Assembly: GCF_033568475.1 (NCBI RefSeq)
Contig: NC_133123.1
Span: forward strand, 149,931,753-149,995,752
DNA: 64,000 bases
Direction: 5' to 3'
Source of the DNA: Henckelia pumila
Taxonomy: Eukaryota > Streptophyta > Magnoliopsida > Lamiales > Gesneriaceae
The notes below the pieces were generated by a model. That model was not told the DNA's origin. It searched no databases and was given only the letters and a program-made list of their open reading frames with translations. Position numbers and translations under genes: made by a program. Positions 32,575 to 44,869 of the stretch are shown piece by piece; within the stretch, counting starts at the first letter, position 1; each line of letters begins with the position of its first letter.

Positions 32575-34320
32575 CTATGATGTCACTGTTTCAAAGCTCT
32601 GTTTCTGTTCTGATAAGTCTCGTATACGCATCAAATTTTTTTTCATCAACGGTGACTCCTCCATATGCCATCTCCAAAGCCACACACCCCCAAATGATCG
32701 GTATTTATGATTTACCCATTTTATCCACAAGGCTTCCTTTCTCATGTGAATCTTCCAAAGAGTTTTAGCAAGCAATGCCTTGTTCCAAGCCGATAAATCT
32801 TTCAACCCCAATCCCCCATCTTCTATCGATTTACAAACCTCCCTCCAAGCAATCGGTGGGTGTTTGGTATTCCAAATAAAGTTCCGGCAAATAGCATAAA
32901 TTTTATCAATAATGTTGGATGGTAAAGGCAATATAGATAACCAAAAGCACTCCACCCCTTGTAGAACGGACCTTACCAATTCAATCTTTCCCGCATATGA
33001 TAAAGAATGCTTTGGCCATCTCGACACCCTTTCTCCAATGGCATCTACAAGTAAGCTATAATCAGATGTGCGTAGTCTAGCCAAAGATATCGGAATACCA
33101 AGATATCTAAATGGTAGCACCCCTTCTTTGAATCCCAACAACTCCAAGATAGCACTTTTATCCTCCATACACACACCGGCCATGAACACATTCGACTTCA
33201 ACAAGTTGATCTTCACATCGAACATATCACTAAACCGACTCAAATGCTCAAAAACCGCCTCAATGCTCATCACATCACCTCTAGAGAATAGCAACAAGTC
33301 ATCCGCATAGGCAAGATGAGTTATGCCAAGAGCCGCACACCTCGGGTGAAAATTGAAGTGTGAAGATCAGGGCATATCCTTCAATGCTCTCGTGAGAGGT
33401 TCAAGACATAGAGTAAATAACAATGGTGAAAGCGGATCCCCTTGTCTCAAACCCCTCCTCCCTTCAAAAAAACCATTCAATTCTCCATTAACGCACACGA
33501 GTAAGATGTCGTCGAAACACACTCCATAATCCACTCAACAAAAATCCTAGGGAAGTTCAATGCAACAAGAGTCTCCATAAGATAATTCCAATCCACCATG
33601 TCATAAGCCTTTTGTAAATCCACCTTCAAAGTACAACGTGCCAAAATATTTTTCCGAGCATATCTTCTCAAGAGCTCTTGTGCAAGATGAATATTATCAA
33701 CAATAGATCTCCCCTTCAAAAACGCCGCTTGAGCATCATCAACCAAATCCCCAATCACCTCCTTCAACCTCATGGCCAAAATTTTGGATATAACTTTGTA
33801 GAACACCGTGCAACAAGATATGGGTCTATAATCGTTCACCGACATGGCTTGAGCACTCTTTGGAACAAGTGCTATGACGGAATGGTTCCATTGTCTCAAC
33901 AACTTTCCATTAGTAAATAATTCTTCCACCGCTCTAAACATATCCTCTCCTACCAAGTCCCAGGAGTGTTTGAAAAAGTAATATCCAAATCCATCCGGCC
34001 CTGGTGCTTTATCATTCTCAATATCAAAAAGTGCATTCTTCATCTCCTCACGAGTGACTTTGGCCACCAATCCACTCCATTTATCCTCCAAAACCAACAG
34101 CCCCAGGGGGATCACATCCTTATCGAGCTCACTAGTATCCGATCGGTTGCCCAAAAAACTTTTAAAGTGACCAACAAACTCATCTCGAATCTCATCCATG
34201 TCATAAATAAGATCACCATGTATGTTCCGCACCACCTTAATACCACCCTTCTTGTTTTTTCTCTTAATCAAATCGTAGAATTTTGCAAGGTTCTTTGAAA
34301 AGTATGTCTTCTGTTGTATG
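32575..34320 (-). pseudogene. Non-LTR (LINE) reverse transcriptase fragment
   Basis: The protein pieces run QQKTYFSKNLAKFYDLIKR at the 5' end, then [83 protein letters not shown], the YADD catalytic box and a C-terminal part with WRWHMEESPL. This is the order in plant L1-type ORF2. The frame breaks between 33477 and 33297, with a TGA after ALKDMP. The endonuclease domain and poly(A) tail are missing, so it is truncated at both ends. It lies just upstream of R#2. Confidence 0.88.
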
Positions 34321-34727
34321 ATTCGGAAGCATCAGAACTTAAAACTTTCAAGCAAGTTACATTACCAAATATGACTCGAACCCGTAACTAACCGCTAGAA
34401 AACCAATTGCTTCTTCTCCATTGCAAAGCTTCATTTCTGAGACTTGATTGCACGCTACAATCAAATGCACAAGACAAATAAAAGTGTTATCAAAATAATT
34501 TTTTTTTATGAAGAATTGAGATCTTAAATAAAATCTTCACGACATATTTTGCCTATGCATTACATTAACAGATGGAGATGATATGCTTGCACCTGACTTA
34601 GTTGTTTTATTTTACCATTGGCATAGTTGACTTTGCTATCTGATTTCGTTCTATTTAAATCATTGGAATAATAATTAACTAGTGGAGATTATGTGCATTA
34701 GGATATTTTATATATCAACTAAACTAA
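34321..34727. repeat. R-gene upstream region, copy 1
   Basis: The stretch from about 34443 (ACAATCAAATGCAC...) to 34680 is similar to 36780-37010 (TTCAATCAAATGCACGAAAC...). Both appear to be old duplicates of R-gene 5' flanks. No gene is seen. Confidence 0.5.
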
Positions 34728-35510
34728 TGTTGGAAAAAATAGTTGGTTGTTGTGGGTTGTGAATGAGATTGATACTCATTGTCCCACATTGGTAAAATGT
34801 GAGAAAGGATGACACTATATAATGCCTAAGATAAGGGGTCGGGGCCCCAAGAGGTACCCATGTTTGTTAAGGGGAGCGGACCTAGTCTAGGCTAGGTTCG
34901 AACCATTAGCCACACGCACGCGCCGCCGTCCGTCCGACCGGCACGGCGTGGGCTGGGCTGGCTTTGACATGAATAAAAATTTTTTGGACAAAATAAGTTA
35001 ATTATTTTGTTTCCGAAAAGTCAGTGTGCATCTTTTCAGATGAAAGTATGCAACTCTTCAGCCCGAATCAGTGCAACTTTTTGGTCCGAACCAGTGCATC
35101 TTTTCGGCTGAAAGAGTGCGTCCTTTCGGTCCCAACCATTGCAAATTTTCGGCCATGCATGCATCGAAGTGGTGCGACTGTACGAAGCATCCTTCCAACA
35201 TCTATAAATAAAACCCGTCTGTGATCATTCATACTCGCTCATTTTTTGATTCTCTCTTATTCTCTCTTGCATACTCATATTTCTTAGTTAAGAGTCTGAG
35301 TTTCTAAAACACTTTCAAGTGTTCGAAGTGCTTCGGTTTTGTAGTGCTACTTACCGAAGTTGATAGATAGCGTTCTATCTTGGGAGAGAATTTGATCAAT
35401 CCCGTGAGCACCTAGGCAGGCGGGCAAATTTGTCTTAAAGATAGAGAGTTATACTCTTGGCTCGCTATATTCTGTTGTTGCTGTGTGCATGCTGTTGAAG
35501 ATTACTAACA
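34728..35510. mobile_element. Solo LTR (783 bp)
   Basis: It begins TGTTGGAAAAAATAG and ends GATTACTAACA. Flanks are ACTAA and GCTAA, four of five bases equal. It contains no coding sequence and no partner LTR is seen. A GGTTCGAACC word at 34895-34904 is part of the LTR, not a tRNA gene. Confidence 0.65.
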
Positions 35511-35550
35511 GCTAAGACATTATTTGTTAATTCTATCATCAAATGAATAA

Positions 35551-35788
35551 GGGTCGTTTGGTATTGGTAGTAATTTTTTTAAAGTGTTTTTTTAAGCTCT
35601 AGTTTGGGCTTTTGAAAAAACTTTAAATTTGACTTTAAAAAGTGATTTTTTAAAAGCACTTTATATGATCATCCAAACACCTTATAAACTAAAAAAACAC
35701 TTGTTTTTTTTAAAATGATTTTTTGGTTAGTGTTTTTTTTGAAAAAAAAAATGATTTTTTGGTTTGGCTTTTGTTACCAAACAGGGCT
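35551..35788. mobile_element. Tourist-like MITE (family B)
   Basis: About 238 bp, ends GGGTCGTTTGGTA and TACCAAACAGGGCT, flanked by TAA on both sides (35548-35550, 35789-35791). The interior is full of AAAAGTG/CACTTTT stretches. Non-coding. Confidence 0.6.
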
Positions 35789-35897
35789 TAAGTCTTGATC
35801 TAAGAGTTGAAGGAAACGAACCTTTCGTGGAAGGAACTTAATCTGCATTCTATTTATACTTAGCGACGCTAACTCCCTTCAAAAGTATGCTGCATAT

Positions 35898-36524
35898 GGG
35901 GATGACAATCCGACGGAGAATACGATACCCGATCCGAATAGAGGAGGATATAAATGGATTTTTTGGATCTGATTAAATAAATGGATAAATGGATATGAAG
36001 ATTTCGTATATGGGAATGAAGGTAGACGTAGTAACATTCTACCCATACTTGACTCGATATTCGATTATATATATTAATTTATATTAAAGAAATGTTAATT
36101 TAATTTTTTTTTAATTATGTTAATTGAATGGAACTATAAAAATTATTAGTAAAAATCTAATAATATCTTGTAGGACAATGATGTTTAGATAAATTATTTA
36201 GAATATTTTTTTATTTTTTTATATAATTCTTAGGTTAATGATTTTTTATGTTTTATTTTTTTATTGTTCTCTTATAAATTTTGGTATAAAATATGGTAAA
36301 TAAGTATAGTTTTATGAAAATAATTCAAATTTGAAAAATATATTTGTATGAGGTAGATATGACAAATGAAAATAATAGAAAAATATATTTGTATGGGGTA
36401 GATATGAAAAATATGGAGATAGTAGTGTATATATATCCGATCTTACGATGAGTGTGGGGATGGAGATGAACTCGAATAACCGATGGGTATGGGTATATAT
36501 ATGTATGGCGATTTGTCATCTCTA
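35898..36524. mobile_element. hAT-like non-autonomous element inside R#3
   Basis: Ends GGGGATGACAATCCG and CGATTTGTCATCTCTA are inverted relatives of the common hAT MITE terminus. It is AT-rich and non-coding. Flanks share only GCATA, so the 8-bp duplication is not clean. It splits the R#3 remnant just after its first codons. Confidence 0.5.
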
Positions 36525-36600
36525 CACGCATAACAGTCATTGGAGCTGCATAAGCCGCCATTGTCATCGATCTATCAAGCTTGAGTCTTTAGTAGTTCCG
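36525..36600 (-). pseudogene. R#3: remnant of an R1-like gene start
   Basis: The minus strand codes MTMAAYAAPMTVMR, matching the MAAAYAALMSLM start of R#1 and R#2, then runs into the hAT-like element. Nothing of the NB-ARC region was found beyond it. Confidence 0.6.
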
Positions 36601-36650
36601 AAAGCTTGAGCTCAAGATTTCATCTACAAAGCACTTTCTTCTTGACTTAA

Positions 36651-36774
36651 GTAGTGTTTGGAAAAGCTTCTAGGAAGCACTTCTCAGCTTTTTGTCAACA
36701 AAATATCACAAAATTTCACATTTTTGTTAACAAAAAAGTTAAGAAAAACTTCTAAGAAGCTCTTCAAACACTAC
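36651..36774. mobile_element. Short MITE (family C)
   Basis: 124 bp with perfect 10-bp ends GTAGTGTTTG/CAAACACTAC, extended imperfectly over about 27 bp, and CTTAA direct repeats on both sides (36646-36650, 36775-36779). Non-coding. Confidence 0.7.
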
Positions 36775-36779
36775 CTTAA

Positions 36780-37010
36780 GCAATCTTCAATCAAATGCAC
36801 GAAACACATAAATGAGTTACCAAAATATTTTTTCTAAAGAGCCATTTAAGATCTTAAATAAAATTTTCACAACATTTTTGCCAATTGATTAGATTAATAA
36901 ATTGAGATGTATACTTGCAGACGACTTTTAATTAGTTAATTAAAGTCGTTTTATTTTAACCAATGCCATAGTTGAATTTTTTGCCTTGTTTGTTAAACCT
37001 CGCTTTCATA
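36780..37010. repeat. R-gene upstream region, copy 2
   Basis: Similar to 34443-34680. It belongs to R#3, whose start lies at 36600. No gene is seen. Confidence 0.5.
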
Positions 37011-37230
37011 ATGGTTTGAACTATCAAGCAACAGCAAACGATGACATAATTAGCATTTTTAATTATCAACTAGTGCAAAAAGATAAAATTTTTGTTCACG
37101 ATTGTATAATTCAATCAACACGTCTGAGTCGAATTTTCCACAACTAAATATGTCAATTCGGGTTGAGTTCGTCGGGTAAACCCAACCCGCCTTTAAAAAA
37201 TGGCGAGTTGGGTTGAATAATTGGCTGCCC

Positions 37231-37285
37231 GTTTAGGCGCGTCCGTTTAGGCGCGTCCGTTTAGGCACGCGCCTAAACGGGTTGG
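37231..37285. repeat. 14-bp tandem triplication with inverted tail
   Basis: GTTTAGGCGCGTCC occurs at 37231-37244 and 37245-37258 and, altered, at 37259-37272. GCGCCTAAACGG follows as an inverted copy that can fold back. Confidence 0.8.
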
Positions 37286-37486
37286 TCCGTTTGGGCCACG
37301 ACCCAAGGCGGGGCAGGACAGCTTGGAGTAGGCAGGTCCGTCAAATTTTTTATTTTTTTAAAATTAATATTTTAAATATTTTATATATGATTTATAAGTT
37401 TTGAACAATTTATATTGTTTGAAATATTTTATATATGATTATAAGTTCTACGTGACTTATATATTTATCATAACTAGCGACCGTAG

Positions 37487-37503
37487 CACACGCGTTGCGT
37501 GTG
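37487..37503. repeat. Perfect short hairpin
   Basis: CACACGC, loop GTT, GCGTGTG, preceded by ACTAGCGACCGTAG. It is a GC-rich hairpin in AT-rich sequence and may mark the end of a small transposon. The type is unresolved. Confidence 0.55.
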
Positions 37504-38334
37504 TAAAATTTTAAATTAATTCACTAATCACTACAGTTGAAGGTTATTTAAATTTTAAATTTTAAATCAATCCACTAATCACTACATTGTTGGGGTTATT
37601 TAAAGTTTAAATTTTAAATCAATCAACCACTCACTACGCAGCTGAGCAGTTTTGCATTTTTAGACAAAAAATAAGTAACCAAATTAAATTTAAATTACCA
37701 GAAACTTAATTTTTCTTAATAGAAGGTTTATGGTGAAATTAGGAAAACATATTTTGATATGACTGACATGCCAAAATTAGTTTCTATCATGACCTCAACT
37801 TTTATAAAACAGGAAAGATTATGTTTAATTGATTAATTTTAAAATTTTATATTATTTATAATGATTTATTTATTTTGAATGATATTTTAAATATGTATAT
37901 CATTTATAATTTTTTATGTTTGATTTTATAATTTATTTTATTTTTAAAATTTATTTTGAATTTTTTATTTCTCGAGTTGGCTCGCTCAACCCACGACCCA
38001 TAGCAAGTTGGGTTGGGCTGGGATATTCCCAACCCACCATCAATTTGGGTCGGGCATGTCTAGCTACTCGCATGTGCCGAGGAACAATATTTTAGTTAAA
38101 CCAAAATAATGGAACAAATCAATTTTAATTTGAAATGTTGGTCTATAATTTCGGTAAATCCGGCTATTATCGGCAATTTATTAATGAAAATAATTGTTAA
38201 TTCTATTAATTTGGCTATATTTTCTCAAAACCAAAATAGATGAGGAAGGTTGGATTATTTGGATGTGATCATTTTAGTTTAGTGAATAATTCAACGTAAA
38301 GTTAAATTGCTAACGATTCTAGCATGTTTCAGTA

Positions 38335-38882
38335 GTGAGTTTGGCTTCTACAGATAAATTTCAGAGAACATAGCATCAAGACATTGATATAATTAGCGTG
38401 GCTGCAACATCACTTAAATCATGACTCTCTGATCTACTTCGTTCAATTTCTGATGGCATTTCATAAATAATATTTCGTGCACTATATTTTTGAGAGATTG
38501 TAGCCCAAGCACAAATATAAAAGTGATTCTTAATAAATGGATGTTGGCAGACATTGTTAGCTAGATTGGTTTTACCGATTCCTCCCATTCCAGCAATCGC
38601 TACGATTTGGCGATTTGATTGTTGTCCAGTGAGTACATCCAATATTTCCTTCAACTTCTCATGAGAACCCACCATATTATTTTGCTCCTTGGGAGCTGAT
38701 CTTGACAGCACAGCAATCGAAAAATCTACAAATGTATGAGATCTTCCTCAAATTTTCCAATAGTCTCTTTTATCCTCACCATCTTGTTCTGGATCAGTTC
38801 CTCCATCAATTCTATCACTTCATGGATATCTTCAGAGAAGCTGGTCGAGCTATTCGCCTCGCTACCTGTAGAACGTGCTGAA
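38335..38882 (-). pseudogene. R#4: rearranged R1-like fragment
   Basis: From 38882 down: STGSEANSS, a coiled-coil end with a frameshift near 38735, then a good NB-ARC start with P-loop GMGGIGKTN (about 38575) and RNBS-A FYICAWATISQKYSA. After IERSRSESHDLSD, at about 38410, the sequence switches directly to the leader block that normally precedes the start codon, with TTTATCTGTAG in place of TTTATCTGCAG. Kinase-2, GLPL and LRRs are missing. The order suggests a deletion between tandem copies. Not functional. Confidence 0.8.
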
Positions 38883-38956
38883 AAGGGCAGAAGGATCATA
38901 ATGGGCGACTATATTTTGTTGTCTAGTATCTAATTTGTCACTTGTTATGTTACTAA

Positions 38957-39303
38957 GGGAGTGTTTGCAATCACTAAAAAAAAGAGATTGTTAGCTTTTG
39001 GCTTAAAAAAATTATTTTTGTGTGTTTCTTAAACCTAGATTATGTGTTAGCTTATGCTTAACTTAATAGAAATCTAAAAGCTAGTCATGTGGTGATTATG
39101 ATTCTTCAAAAGTGATTCTTATAATAAGAAGGTCATTGTTAAAATTACTCTAATCACTTATTTATCAAACACTAGTACCCAACTTTTATTTTTATATTTT
39201 CACATTTGTTTCCAAACACTATCAACTTTTGACTTTTCTTTACTTTTTTATAATTTATAAATTAATCACTTTTATAAAAGCATAATCTATTGCAAACACT
39301 CCC
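38957..39303. mobile_element. MITE family A, copy 2
   Basis: 347 bp, ends GGGAGTGTTTGCAATCACT and TATTGCAAACACTCCC, flanked by TAA (38954-38956, 39304-39306). It is closely similar throughout to 31309-31649 and in the same orientation. Confidence 0.85.
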
Positions 39304-39380
39304 TAAGAAGTACTAAAAAGATTATTCTTACACTAAATTATTGTAACCCAAGCACATAGAACAATAAATAGAGTCATAAA

Positions 39381-39418
39381 TGTTGGATCATAAATCCAAT
39401 GTTGGGCTTATATGTAAA
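39381..39418 (+). mobile_element. First part of an older LTR, split by Copia#2
   Basis: It starts TGTTGGATCATAAATCC and ends at the GTAAA duplication. It continues at 44870-45309, ending CCCTAACA. The restored LTR is about 473 bp. Confidence 0.65.
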
Positions 39419-40129
39419 TGTTGATGCATGTGACTCTTCTCTGTTAGGCCAGCCCATAAGCAATTAAAAGGCTTAGTTGGAAAACTAAGGAATTGGATCA
39501 TATATGTTGGGCTGGGTTATTTCTAAGCTAAAAAGTAGTTGAGAAGTTATAACTACTTACTGGCCGAGATATATATATATGTGTATTGATCTGGAGCTGT
39601 GAGATATAATAGATTTATATCATCGATCAATTGAGCTTGAAAAATATACGATATGATCTTGAAGGCCTAAGAAGAGGACAGTGCTAATCCTTGAGGAAGC
39701 AGTACAGAAGGGTTAAGGAGGAATAATCGATCGAGAAGAAAGCAAGATCTGCAATCAAGGGAAGTCCAATTAGAATCTTGATTGTATTGAGTTTTTCTTT
39801 TGGGATCGATTATTGCTTGTATTGTTACTGTATTGGAGCTCCATTTCTTGGATTGATTAATAAGAGTTTGAGTTGATTCTCCCCATGGATGTAGACTGTA
39901 ACTAGTGGCTAAACCACGTAAATCGATTTGCATTGTTATTGTTATTCTGTCTGATTACAGTCAAGTTATTTTCTTCATGTTTGTGTTATGGTGAATTTAC
40001 AGTGTATACACATATTGAAATCTACTGGTGTTCTTAATTAAAGCATACACAGGAAGTTAGTGAGATCAGTTTATAACAGAAGTTGTGTTCTTGATAGGTG
40101 AGTCTTGATATCAACTTGTTCTCATAACA
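39419..40129 (+). repeat. Copia#2 5' LTR
   Basis: TGTTGATGCATGTGAC to CTCATAACA. By eye it differs from the 3' LTR at only scattered bases and short indels. Confidence 0.95.
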
Positions 40130-40160
40130 AGTGGCGCCGTCCGTGGGAACCGAATTGAAG

Positions 40161-43100
40161 ATGGGAACTATGAAGTTTGATATAAAAAAATTCACAGGCA
40201 AGAACGACTTCTCTTTATGGAGGATCAAGATGAGAGCTATCTTGATTCAACAGGGACTGATGGAAGCTCTAAAAGTCAAGGAAGAAATGTCTACAGATAC
40301 CAAGAATAAGACTGAAATACTGGAGAAAGCCCACAGTGTTATCATCTTGTGCTTGGGAGACAAACCTCTTCGAGAGGTGGCTCGTGAATTATCTGCAGCA
40401 GCAATATGGAACAAACTTGAGAGCCTTTATATGACAAAGTCTCTAGCAAATCGGTTGTACATGAAGCAAAGACTGTATTCATTTATGATCAAGGATGAAA
40501 AAGATCTTCAAGATCAGATAGATGAGTATTCTAAGATATTAGATGATCTTGAAAATATTGAAGTCAAGGTTGAAGAGGAGGATAAAGCTCTGATACTCCT
40601 GAATGCTTTGCCAAAGAAGTATGAAAACTTCAGGGATGCTTTATTGTATGGAAGAGAGCAGTCTATAACTCTTGAGGAGGTGATGTCGGCCATACAATCA
40701 AAGGAGTTGCAAAGGAAGAGTAATGTGAGTATTGAATCTCAAGGGAAAGTCTTGTGACTCGAAGAAGAACTGATAGAAAAAATATAAATGGAAGGAAGTT
40801 CAGATCTCGATCAAGGAGTCAAGGAAAATTCAAAAGGAATTACACAGGAAACTTAAAGTGTTTTATCTGCCACAAGGAAGGACACTTTAAGAGAAACTGT
40901 CCAGAGAGGAAGGAAAAGATCAATGATATAAGTAAGGAAGATGAATCAGCAGCCATAGCATCTGATGGCTATGAATCTGCTGAGGTATTAACCATATTAG
41001 ATAAAGAGGTGACTAATGAATGGATAATGGACACTGGCTGTTCATTTCACACGTGCCCTTTAAAATCATGGTTTGAGAACCATGAAGAATCAAATCAAGG
41101 AATTGTCCTACTGGGAAATAATAAAGCATGTGGGATAAAAGGCATTGGTTCTATAAGGATAAGGATGTTTGATGAAGTGGACAGGGTGCTAAAAGATGTA
41201 AGGTATGTTCCAAAGCTTAAGAGGAACTTGATATCTTTAAGAACACTTGATTTTGATGGTTACTCTTTTAAATCTGAGAATGGAAAACTAAAAGTGACAA
41301 AAGGATTACTTGTGATGATGAAAGCTCAAAAGGTGAATGCTCTCTATGTATTACAAGGTGACACAGTGGTTGGTGGTTCAGCAAATATTCAAATGCACCA
41401 AGATAAGGCAAAGTTGTGGCACCTAAGGCTAGGACATGTTAGTGCACGTGGACTACAAGAGCTATCAAAACAAGGACTTCTCTGTGGAGACAAAATACAG
41501 ACACTAGAGCTTTGTGAAAGCTGCCTGCTGGGAAAGTCTAAGAGAGTATCATTCACTCAAGGGAAACACACTTCGAAGCAACCACTAGCCTATATACACT
41601 CTGACTTATGGGGACCATCGAAGACTAAAACTCATGGGGGTGGAAAGTACTTTATGAGCATTATAGATGACTACTCAAGAAGGCTATGGACTTTTGTTTT
41701 GAAGTCAAAGGATGAGGCATTTGAGAAGTTTAAAGATTGGTTACTGGCTGTGGAAAACAGGACAGAAAAGAAGGTAAAACATCTAAGGACAGACAATGGT
41801 TTGGAGTATCTCTCAGAAAAGTTCAATCAATTCTGTAGAAACCAAGGAATAACAAGGCATAGAACAGTCCCAGGTACTCCACAGCAAAATGGCTTGGCTG
41901 AAGGATGAATCGAGCTTTATTAGAGAGAGTAAGATGTATGCTTCTAAACTCTGGTCTCCCAAAGACCTTTTGGGGTGAAGCCCTTTCTACAGCCACATAT
42001 TTGATAAACAGATGTCCATCAAGTGCCCTTAACTTCAAAACTCCAATGGAACTTTGGAATGGTGTGCCATCTGATTATTCACAATTGAAGGTGTTTGGAT
42101 GCCTAGCTTATGCTCATTTAAAGCAAGATAAATTGGATGCAAGAGTAGTAAGATGCATTTTCATAGGCTATCTAGAAGGTGTTAAAGGGTACAAGATATG
42201 AAATCTGGAAAACAAAGGCCCAAGGTGCTTCAATTCAAGAGATATAAAATTTGATGAGTCTAGAATGGGATATAAGGCAAATGCTCAGAAGGAAACACTG
42301 GAAACAGAAAGGATTGAGAAATCACCGGTTGAGGTGGAGCTTCAAAGTGAGATTCCTGAAGCAGAACAAGAAATATGGGAAGAAAAGGACCAAAGTGATC
42401 AGAAAGAAGACTTGAGCTCATATCATCTAGCCAGGGACAGGATCAGAAGAGAAATAAAGCCTCCTAAGAAATTTGGGGAGGCAGATTTGGTTTGGTATGC
42501 CTTGGCAGTAGCAGAAGAACTGGAACACTCAGAACCAAGTACTTATGAAAAAGCCATGTCAAGCAAACATATGAATAAGTGGGAGGCAGCCATGAGAGAA
42601 GAGATGAATTCCTTGAGCAAGAATAAAACCTGGGAGTGACAAAGCCTCCTAGACAGAGAATACTTGGATGCAAATGGGTATTTAAACTCAAGGATGTTAC
42701 TCCAGAAGTTGAAAGAGTCAAGTATAAGGCTAGAGTTGTGGCAAAAGGTTTTGCACAAATCAAAAGAATAGATTACAATGAAATTTATTCCCCTGTAGTA
42801 AGACATTGCTCAATAAGGATAATGCTTGCTTTGGTAACACAATTTGATTTGGAACTTGAGCAATTAGATGTAAAGACTATCTTCCTTCATGGTGAACTAG
42901 AAGAAATGATCTACATGGAGCAGCCAAAGGGGTTTATAAAACCAGAAAACCAGAATAAGGTATGCCTGCTTAAAAGATCACTCTATGGACTTAAACAAAG
43001 TCCAAGGCAATGGAACAGAAGGTTTCATGAATTCATGGTGAGCATAGGCTATGACAAAAGTAATTTTGACAGTTGCATTTACTTGAAGAAAGAAGGAAAT

Positions 43101-44110
43101 CAAGTACTGGTTTATCTACTGATATATGTAGATGATATTTTGATAGCAAGCAAGAGCATTGCAGAGATCAAAATAATAAAGGAACAGTTGAAATCAGAGT
43201 TTGAAATGAAGGATTTGGGAAAGGCAAGTAAGATACTTGGAATGAGCATAGTGAGGGACAGATGTCAGTGCACCATATATCTTAATCAGGAAGCCTGTTT
43301 GAAGAAAGTAATCTCAAGATACAATATGAATGAGTTCGGTATGTATCAACTCCACTTGGACAGCATCTAAAATTATCTGCATGTCAAAGTCCAGAAAGTA
43401 TATCAGATAAGCAAAAGATGAAAAAGATACCTTATGCTAGTGGGGTTGGAAGCTTAATGTATAGTATGGTATGTACAAGGCCTGACTTGGCATACGCCAT
43501 GAGTGTAGTCTCGAGATTCATGTCAAATCCAAGGATCTATCATTGGGAAGCCTTAAAGTGGATTATGAGGTATGTAAACAGAACCTCAGAATATGTATTG
43601 ATGTTTAGAAGGCAAATCAAAGAAGAAAATCCAGTAAGAGGATTTGTTGACTCAGATTTTTCCGGTAACATAGATACAAGAAAATCCTTAACAGGATATG
43701 TATTCACTCTCTATGGGACAGCCATTACTTGGAAGTCAAATTTTCAATCAGTAGTTGCACTCTCAACCACAGAAGCAGAATATATAGCATCTACTGAAGC
43801 TATCAAAGAAGCTAAATGGTTGAAAGGTTTGATGATTGAGCTGGGCATTAATCAAGACAGAGTGACAGTCTACTATGATAATCAAAGAGCTATCTATCTA
43901 TCAAAACATCAGTTTCATCATGAGCGGACCAAGCACATAGATGTGCGGTTACACTTTATAAGGGATGTTATATCAACTGGAGAGGTAGCTATAAAAAAGA
44001 TATCCACGGATCATAACCCGGCAGATGCATTAACTAAATCCTTATCTCTATCCAAGTTCGAGTATTGTATGGACTTGGTAGGAATGGTAAGAAAGGAACT
44101 AGTCAGGTAA
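40161..44110 (+). pseudogene. Copia#2 gag-pol polyprotein with several breaks
   Basis: Start MGTMKFDIKKFTGKNDFSL at 40161. Order: UBN2-type gag, zinc knuckle CFICHKEGHFKRNC, protease WIMDTGCSFH (D-T-G kept), GAG-pre-integrase LWHLRLGHVS, integrase core with D in SDLWGP, D in TDNGLEY and the downstream Glu region, reverse transcriptase with LIYVDDILIAS, and RNase H with LSTTEAEYIAS. This order (integrase before RT) defines Copia. The frame breaks near 40754, at 41905 (one A lost after GLAEG), at a TGA 42199-42201, near 42636, and near 43368. Without these it would be a single polyprotein of about 1,300 residues. Confidence 0.93.
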
Positions 44111-44156
44111 AGGACTAGATGGGAGAACAACCAACCTCAAGAGTCAAGGTGGAGAT

Positions 44157-44869
44157 TGTTGATGCATGTGACTCTTCTCTGTTGGGCCAGCCATTAAGCA
44201 ATTAAAAGGCTTAGTTGGAAAACTAAGGAATTGGATCATATATGTTGGGCTGGGTTATTTCTTAGCTGGAAAAGTAGTTGAGAAGTTATAACTACTTACT
44301 GGCCGAGATATATATATGTGTATTGATCTCGAGCTGTGAGATATAATAAATTTATATCATCGATCAATTGAGCTTGAGAAATATATGATCTGATCTTGAA
44401 GGCCTAAGAAGAGGACAGTGCTACTACTTGAAGAAGCTGTACAAAAGGGTTAAGGAGGAATAATCGATCGAGAAGAAAGCAAGATCTGCAATCAAGGGAA
44501 GTCCAATTAGAATCTTGATTGTATTGAGTTTTTCTTTTGGGATCGATTATTGCTTGTATTGTTACTGTATTGGAACTCCATTTCTTGGAATGATTAAAAA
44601 GAGTTTGAGTTGATTCTCCCCTTGGATGTAGGCCACTGTAACTAGTGGCCGAACCACGTAAATCGATTTGCATTGTTATTGTTATTCTGTCTGATTACAG
44701 TCAAGTTATGTTATTCATGTTTGTGTTCTGGTGAATTAACAGTGTATACACATATTGAAATCTGCTGGTGTTCTTAATTAAAGCATACACAGGAAGTTAG
44801 TGAGATCAGTTTATAACAGAAGTTGTGTTCTTGATAGGTGAGTCTTGATATCAACTTGTTCTCATAACA
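44157..44869 (+). repeat. Copia#2 3' LTR
   Basis: 713 bp, directly after GTCAAGGTGGAGAT, ending CATAACA before the GTAAA duplication. Confidence 0.95.

Larger units (their letters stand above)
37011..38334. other. Non-coding repeat-rich spacer between R#3 and R#4
   Basis: No gene is seen. About 37150-37330 and 37975-38065 are rich in GGGTTGGG/CCCAACCC words facing each other, as in some hAT-type MITEs, but I could not fix clean ends. Within it are a 14-bp triplication (37231-37272) and a hairpin (37487-37503). Confidence 0.5.
39419..44869 (+). mobile_element. Copia#2 LTR retrotransposon, complete but frame-broken
   Basis: 5' LTR 39419-40129 (711 bp), primer site TGGCGCCGT at 40132-40140 (tRNA-Asp-like), gag-pol 40161-44110, purine tract AAGGTGGAGAT before 44157, 3' LTR 44157-44869 (713 bp). 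Perfect 5-bp target duplications GTAAA lie at 39414-39418 and 44870-44874. The near-identical LTRs indicate a recent insertion. Confidence 0.95.

Noticed and set aside
34895..34904. GGTTCGAACC, like a tRNA B box
   Set aside because: No matching A box, cloverleaf or acceptor stem; it lies inside a solo LTR.
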